Source: Candidatus Wirthbacteria bacterium CG2_30_54_11 (GTDB lineage: Bacteria; Patescibacteriota; CG2-30-54-11). Taken from it: a DNA stretch of 9,066 nt. Location: contig MNZT01000061.1 in NCBI GenBank assembly GCA_001873755.1, positions 1-9,066 of the forward strand, written 5' to 3'. Each line of letters opens with the position of its first letter. Position 1 is the first letter of the stretch. Below, in pieces: positions 5,210 to 9,066 of the stretch. Position numbers and translations under genes: made by a program. Below the pieces are notes generated by a model, which saw only the letters and a list, made by a program, of their open reading frames with translations, was not told the origin of the DNA and searched no databases.

Positions 5210-5890
5210 TTACGGCTGGGCGAGTTTTTCTTCGATCAACTGTTTCAATCCATCATATCCGCCCACCACATCCAGTTTTTTCCCGTTCAGGAAAAAAGTT
5301 GGAGTTCCCTGGATCCCCTGTTCGAAGCCGCTGTTCTGGTCAGCTTTGACCAGAACTTTTGTCTGTTTTGAATCCATATCGCTTTTAAATTTCTCCACAT
5401 TGAGACCGAGCTCTTCTGCGTATGATATGAATTTTGATCTGGCGTCACTGTTCGCCCATTCGGTCTGACGGTCGTAGAGGAGTTCTTCCATTTCCCAGAA
5501 CTTTCCCTGCATCCCTGCCGCCTCGGCCGCAAGCGCTGCACTTACAGCATTTGGATGGGCTGATTCAAGGGGGAAGTGGCGAAAGACCAGGGCGACGCGA
5601 TCGCCATATTCGTCCATGATCCGTTTGAGGTAGGACTGGTAGGTTTTACACGCCGGACACTGAAGGTCGCTGTATTCGATGAGCACAATTGACGCGTCCG
5701 GGTTCCCCTTGATCCACTCGCCTGTCTGTGGACGATCGACGGGTTTATTCTTCTCCTCCGGCGGGATTGGTATCGAGGTCAATTTTGCGATGACAGCCAA
5801 TCCGGAGATGACGGTAACGGTTACGATGAGCCAGGTATACTTTTGTATGAATTTCTGCAAGGGAGTGCCACGTCTATACTTTTTTTTCAT
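5210..5890 (-). CDS. Membrane-anchored DsbA-like thiol:disulfide oxidoreductase (Thioredoxin_4)
   Basis: Product of 226 residues. A basic N-terminus (KKKYRR) precedes one hydrophobic helix (about 20-37) acting as signal anchor, then a Pro-rich linker to about residue 55, then a DSBA-type thioredoxin domain outside the membrane. The redox site is Cys78-Pro-Ala-Cys81 in YSDLQCPACKTY, and the cis-proline loop is GTPTFFLNG (Pro197). FRHFPLESAHPNA (103-115) is typical of this subfamily. The likely role is forming or exchanging disulfides in exported proteins. The ATG at 5890 is chosen because AAGGA (5903-5899) lies 8 bases upstream. The in-frame ATGs at 5896 and 5917 have poor spacing, and 5917 would overlap the ATPase stop only marginally. 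It follows the copper ATPase by 28 bases on the same strand, so co-transcription is likely, suggesting thiol protection or copper-related redox work outside the cell. No VKOR or DsbB partner is visible here. Confidence 0.88.
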   Translation of the reverse strand: MKKKYRRGTPLQKFIQKYTWLIVTVTVISGLAVIAKLTSIPIPPEEKNKPVDRPQTGEWIKGNPDASIVLIEYSDLQCPACKTYQSYLKRIMDEYGDRVALVFRHFPLESAHPNAVSAALAAEAAGMQGKFWEMEELLYDRQTEWANSDARSKFISYAEELGLNVEKFKSDMDSKQTKVLVKADQNSGFEQGIQGTPTFFLNGKKLDVVGGYDGLKQLIEEKLAQP

Positions 5891-5896
5891 ATGCAT

Positions 5897-5904
5897 GTTC
5901 CTTA
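5897..5904 (-). promoter_or_regulatory. Ribosome-binding site deciding the oxidoreductase start
   Basis: AAGGA at 5903-5899 on the minus strand is 8 bases from the ATG at 5890 but only 2 bases from the ATG at 5896, favouring 5890. It lies in the 28-base gap after the ATPase stop codon. Confidence 0.55.
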
Positions 5905-5918
5905 ATGGACATTGCAAT

Positions 5919-8900
5919 CTAAAGAGTGAAACCTAGCGAGACGAAGTGAAGACTGTCGAGCATCGTATCGGTCTTCGGCAGTATTCTGGAAATGATTACC
6001 GGAGAACCATAGTAGTCGTCTAGCCTGTCCCCTTCGGCAGAAAAGTTGCCTTCCTCCTGCATCATGGCGCCTTCCCTGGACCCAAAGAATATCGGCAAAT
6101 AGCGAACCGAACCGATGACGACGGGATTGAGAGCTTCTGCCGATAGACTGTCTTGATACTTGAACGGGATATCAGACGCACTGGCTATCTGATAAAAAAT
6201 TTCTATATCTCCCTCTTGTGCCTCTTTCACTTTGATCGCATGAGCACCTGAGAGTGCCGTGGCTGTCGTGTTGTTGATGATATGCATACTGTCCAGGGCG
6301 GTTCCGGTCGGGGTCAGGATGCCGATGATCCTGACCGAGCTGATGCCAAAGAAGTTTTCGAGGGTATCGCCAGGGCTGGTGAACAGGTTCTCCTCGCGCA
6401 TCATCTGCGCTTCTTCGGAGCCCAGGATCAGCGTGTAGTCGGCAGAGGCTGCGCTTCCTTCGTCCACAAGCTCGCTGGTCAGATATCGATTGGGAATGCT
6501 GACGAACGCCTTGGGCGTGCCGTCAGGGGTGAAGGTCATCGAGAGGACGCCGGAGGAAAGGATCTGGTTGGCAGTGGCGGTTACGGCGGGGTTGATGGAC
6601 GGCTTTTCCGAACTGACCATGCCGGAGGTCTCGGCTGAGGAGTCATTGGACATGGTTTTGCTTTCGGCCATGGTCGAACTGAGTCGGGCGAATTCAAAGA
6701 ACATGAAGGTAAAAGCCAGCATCATCACGATCGGTGCGACCAGAGAGACATAGTTCCTTTTGCGCGGCCGGAAAGAGCGGATGAAGAGAGAATTGGAGAC
6801 GACCGAGATGGAGCTGAGCGCCATGGCCAGACCGGCCAGTTCCGGCTTCAGGATGAAGCCTGCCCAGGCAAAGGCACGGGCAGCGATGGGGATGCCGATC
6901 ACATTGTAAAACAGAGCAAAGAACATGTTCTGCTTGATCTTCTGGAAGCTTTCCTTGGACAGTTCGATCGCGGTCACCACATCATTCAGGTCATTTCTGA
7001 TGATGACGATGCCGCCGGCTTCCATGGCTACATCCGTGCCGGAGCCCATGGCGATGCCGAGGTCGGCCTGCGCCAGAGCGGGTGCATCATTGATGCCGTC
7101 ACCGACCATGCCGACTTTTTTCCCGCCGGACTGGAGCCGCTTGACCTCGTTCGCTTTGTCCTGAGGTAGCACTTCGGCGAGCACATTGGTGATACCGACC
7201 TCTTTGGCTATGGCCGCGGCGGTCATCTGATTGTCCCCGGTGATCATCCAGACGACGATGCCCATGGACTTGAGTCTGGCAATGGCTTCGCGGGAAGTCT
7301 CCTTGACCGTGTCCGCGACACCGACAGCACCCAGTATTTCAGTTTCGGAAGAGAGGATCATGGCTGTCTTGCCCTGCTGCTCCATGCGCTTAAGTTTTCG
7401 GTCGATCTTGTCGATCGGCAAACCAGCAACTTCGATCATTAGTTTGCGGTTGCCGAAATAGTATTTTTTGCCATCTACTACACCCTCTACGCCGTGGCCG
7501 GGTACAGCCTTGAAATCAGAGGTTTCTGATAACTTGACACCTTCGGCGCCGGCATAGCTGTAGATCGCTTCGGCGAGCGGGTGTTCAGAGGATTTTTCCA
7601 GACTGGCGGCGACCCTGAGAACTTCGTCCTCGTCTATCGAGCCAAAGCTTTCCACATCAGTGACTTCTGGCTTGCCATGGGTCAAAGTGCCGGTTTTGTC
7701 GAAAATGATGGTGGTGATTCGGTTGGCTGCCTCGAGCGGCTCGCCGCCTTTGATCAGGATGCCTTGCTCCGCTCCTTTGCCGGTACCGACCATGATGGCA
7801 GTTGGAGTGGCAAGACCCAGAGCGCAGGGGCAGGCGATGACGATGACCGAAGTGAAGGCCATGAGGGCAAAGGACAGGGTGGCTCCGAGGATGAAGAACC
7901 ACACCAGGAAGGTGAGGATGGCGATAGTGATCACGGTGGGGACGAAAACTGCTGAGATCCGGTCGGCAAAGGCCTGGATCGGCGCCTTGGACCCCTGGGC
8001 ATCTTCGATCAGGCGGATGATCTGGGACAGGGTCGTTTCACTTCCGACACGGTCGGCCTTGAACTCAAAGCTGCCGGTCTTGTTCATGGTCGCACCGATG
8101 ACCCGATCCCCTTCGTTTTTTTCCACCGGGATACTTTCGCCGGTGATCATGGACTCGTCGACGGCAGAATGTCCTTTGGTGATCACGCCATCGACCGGGA
8201 CCTTTTCCCCGGGACGGACCAGGACTATGTCGCCCGCTACCACGTCATCGATGGAGATGTCGGTGGTCATGCCATTTCTGATGACGCGGGCGGTTTTGGC
8301 CTGGAGGCCCATGAGTTTGGATATTGCGGTCGAGGTCTGGCCTTTGGCCTGCATTTCCAGGTATTTGCCGAGGACGACAAAGGTGATCAGGAAGGCGGCA
8401 GTTTCGAAGTACATCTCCGGGATCTTTTCGCCGTTCAGTCCAATCAGTGATTTGTTGGTGACTGCAAAGACGATGAAGTTGATCAGGCTGTAGAAAAATG
8501 CCGACGAGGTGCCGATGGCGATCAGGCTGTCCATGTTGAAGGTCTTCATCTTCAGGCTGGACCACATGCCGCGATAGAAGCCGGCTCCGATGATGAACTG
8601 TACCGGTGTGGCCAGAAGGAGCGAGACGATGCCGAAATAGGGAGGCAGGGTCGTCCCTCCGGGCAGCCACTTGAAGAAATCCAGCAGCATGAAGTACAGC
8701 ATAGGGGCGCTGAAGACCGCGCCGAAGAGGAACTTCTTCCACTGATTTTTGATCTCCAGGGATCTTTTCTTGCGGTCAAATTCGGGATCTTTCTCATTGA
8801 CCAGTTCAGCGCCGTACCCGGCTTTTTTGACCGCGTTTTTCAGGTCTTCGACGGAAGTTTTGTTCTCGTCGAACGAGACAGAGGCTTTTTCGGCGGCGAA

Positions 8901-9066
8901 GTTCACATTGGCCTGGGTGATGCCGGGGAGTTTTTTGATGGACCGTTCGATGATCGCGGCGCAGGACGAGCAGTGCATACCCTCGAGGGACAGATTTACC
9001 TTTTTGCCGGATTGCCTGGCGGAGGTATCGACGCTCTGGTCAGACAGGGCAGGCTGAGGGGGTTTG
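5919..9066 (-). CDS. copA: Cu(I)-translocating P1B-type ATPase with C-terminal repeat domain (5' end outside window)
   Basis: The frame runs past the right edge; no start codon exists in 8979-9066. Numbering is from the Met at 8978, which is really the Met of the heavy-metal-binding motif GMHCSSC. Order: a Pro/Ser-rich linker and HMA domain (to about 60, Cys3/Cys6), membrane helices from about 82, TGES (279-282), the Cu site CPC (383-385), phosphorylation site DKTGT (427-431), SEHP (464-467), and GDGIND (626-631). YN (691-692) and MxxSS (719-723) complete the Cu(I) signature. It pumps Cu(I) out of the cytoplasm using ATP. Unusually, the protein continues for about 290 residues. An extra hydrophobic helix (about 743-764) follows the normal last one, then a Met/Ser-rich linker and an unrecognised domain with two copies of a ~50-residue unit (851-901, 964-1013). 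An even added helix count would place this domain outside. First of a probable operon with the DsbA-like gene. Confidence 0.93.
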   Translation of the reverse strand, partial: KPPQPALSDQSVDTSARQSGKKVNLSLEGMHCSSCAAIIERSIKKLPGITQANVNFAAEKASVSFDENKTSVEDLKNAVKKAGYGAELVNEKDPEFDRKKRSLEIKNQWKKFLFGAVFSAPMLYFMLLDFFKWLPGGTTLPPYFGIVSLLLATPVQFIIGAGFYRGMWSSLKMKTFNMDSLIAIGTSSAFFYSLINFIVFAVTNKSLIGLNGEKIPEMYFETAAFLITFVVLGKYLEMQAKGQTSTAISKLMGLQAKTARVIRNGMTTDISIDDVVAGDIVLVRPGEKVPVDGVITKGHSAVDESMITGESIPVEKNEGDRVIGATMNKTGSFEFKADRVGSETTLSQIIRLIEDAQGSKAPIQAFADRISAVFVPTVITIAILTFLVWFFILGATLSFALMAFTSVIVIACPCALGLATPTAIMVGTGKGAEQGILIKGGEPLEAANRITTIIFDKTGTLTHGKPEVTDVESFGSIDEDEVLRVAASLEKSSEHPLAEAIYSYAGAEGVKLSETSDFKAVPGHGVEGVVDGKKYYFGNRKLMIEVAGLPIDKIDRKLKRMEQQGKTAMILSSETEILGAVGVADTVKETSREAIARLKSMGIVVWMITGDNQMTAAAIAKEVGITNVLAEVLPQDKANEVKRLQSGGKKVGMVGDGINDAPALAQADLGIAMGSGTDVAMEAGGIVIIRNDLNDVVTAIELSKESFQKIKQNMFFALFYNVIGIPIAARAFAWAGFILKPELAGLAMALSSISVVSNSLFIRSFRPRKRNYVSLVAPIVMMLAFTFMFFEFARLSSTMAESKTMSNDSSAETSGMVSSEKPSINPAVTATANQILSSGVLSMTFTPDGTPKAFVSIPNRYLTSELVDEGSAASADYTLILGSEEAQMMREENLFTSPGDTLENFFGISSVRIIGILTPTGTALDSMHIINNTTATALSGAHAIKVKEAQEGDIEIFYQIASASDIPFKYQDSLSAEALNPVVIGSVRYLPIFFGSREGAMMQEEGNFSAEGDRLDDYYGSPVIISRILPKTDTMLDSLHFVSLGFTL
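5940..6089 (-). repeat. Second copy of the internal protein repeat in the ATPase C-terminal domain
   Basis: This encodes residues 964-1013. It shares with the first copy the pattern GS-x-E-x-x-MM-x-EE-x-x-F, then GD-x-L, G, V-x-I, IL, T-x-T-x-LDS-x-H. By hand alignment about 23 of 50 positions are identical with one single-residue gap. The DNA copies are clearly diverged, so the duplication is old rather than a recent tandem copy. Confidence 0.7.
6276..6428 (-). repeat. First copy of the internal protein repeat in the ATPase C-terminal domain
   Basis: This encodes residues 851-901, containing ILGSEEAQMMREE, PGDTLENFFG and ILTPTGTALDSMH. A linker of about 62 residues separates it from the second copy. 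The paired Met, Glu and final His positions are conserved between copies and are the obvious candidates if the domain binds metal; this is inference. The family is not one I recognise. Confidence 0.7.

Noticed and set aside
5891..5917. Longer oxidoreductase start at ATG 5917 or 5896
   Set aside because: Spacing to AAGGA is wrong for 5896, and no site precedes 5917. The start at 5890 gives a standard basic-plus-hydrophobic signal anchor.
7660..8493. Plus-strand 277-codon open frame opposite the ATPase
   Set aside because: It lies antisense to the most conserved ATPase motifs, is rich in low-complexity Met/Ser/Arg, and has no convincing start context.
8976..8978. Met at 8978 as the ATPase start
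   Set aside because: It is inside the GMHCSSC metal-binding motif. The frame continues upstream with a beta-strand (KKVNLSLEG) that belongs to the same HMA domain.
1..9066. TGA recoded as glycine or tryptophan (Gracilibacteria-type or mycoplasma-type code)
   Set aside because: TGA cleanly ends the transposase tail, ketoisomerase, aminotransferase and GT2 genes at family-appropriate lengths.

Overview
The window reads as a bacterial chromosome segment with roughly even base composition and the standard code: TGA ends several genes (240, 1523, 2260, 3354). Small compact genes, stop/start overlaps, the short family members and the modular palindromic repeats between genes would fit a Patescibacteria (CPR)-like genome. 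That placement is inference; no rRNA, tRNA or other taxonomic marker is present.

Layout. (1) 1-240 is the tail of an IS110-type transposase entering from the left edge. (2) 241-353 is a convergent gap with a minus-strand intrinsic terminator fused to a REP-like palindrome. (3) 3713 down to 354 on the minus strand is a tightly coupled four-gene sugar operon: FdtA-like dTDP-sugar 3,4-ketoisomerase, DegT/FdtB-like PLP aminotransferase, polyprenyl-phosphate-sugar synthase-like GT2, and a PIG-V-like GT-C membrane glycosyltransferase. A recognisable -35/-10 promoter precedes it. (4) 3714-4002 is a divergent intergenic region packed with repeats. (5) 4003-5199 on the plus strand is a compact GH1 glycosidase with both catalytic glutamates. 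(6) 9066 down to 5210 on the minus strand is a copper module: a Cu(I)-type P1B ATPase, 5'-truncated by the window edge, then a membrane-anchored DsbA-like thiol oxidoreductase 28 bases downstream.

How the genes fit together. The sugar operon has the logic of the Arn pathway (aminotransferase, GT2 loading a polyprenyl phosphate, GT-C transferase), but with an FdtA/FdtB-type amino-sugar front end. It could make a 3-amino-3,6-dideoxyhexose and place it on an external acceptor. In the copper module, the ATPase carries an unusual extension of about 255 residues. It follows an extra ninth transmembrane helix, so it should lie outside the membrane, and it contains two diverged copies of a ~50-residue Met/Glu/Asp-containing unit. 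Together with the co-transcribed CxxC oxidoreductase, this suggests copper export coupled to an extracytoplasmic copper- or thiol-handling step. This extension is the strongest candidate here for something undescribed.
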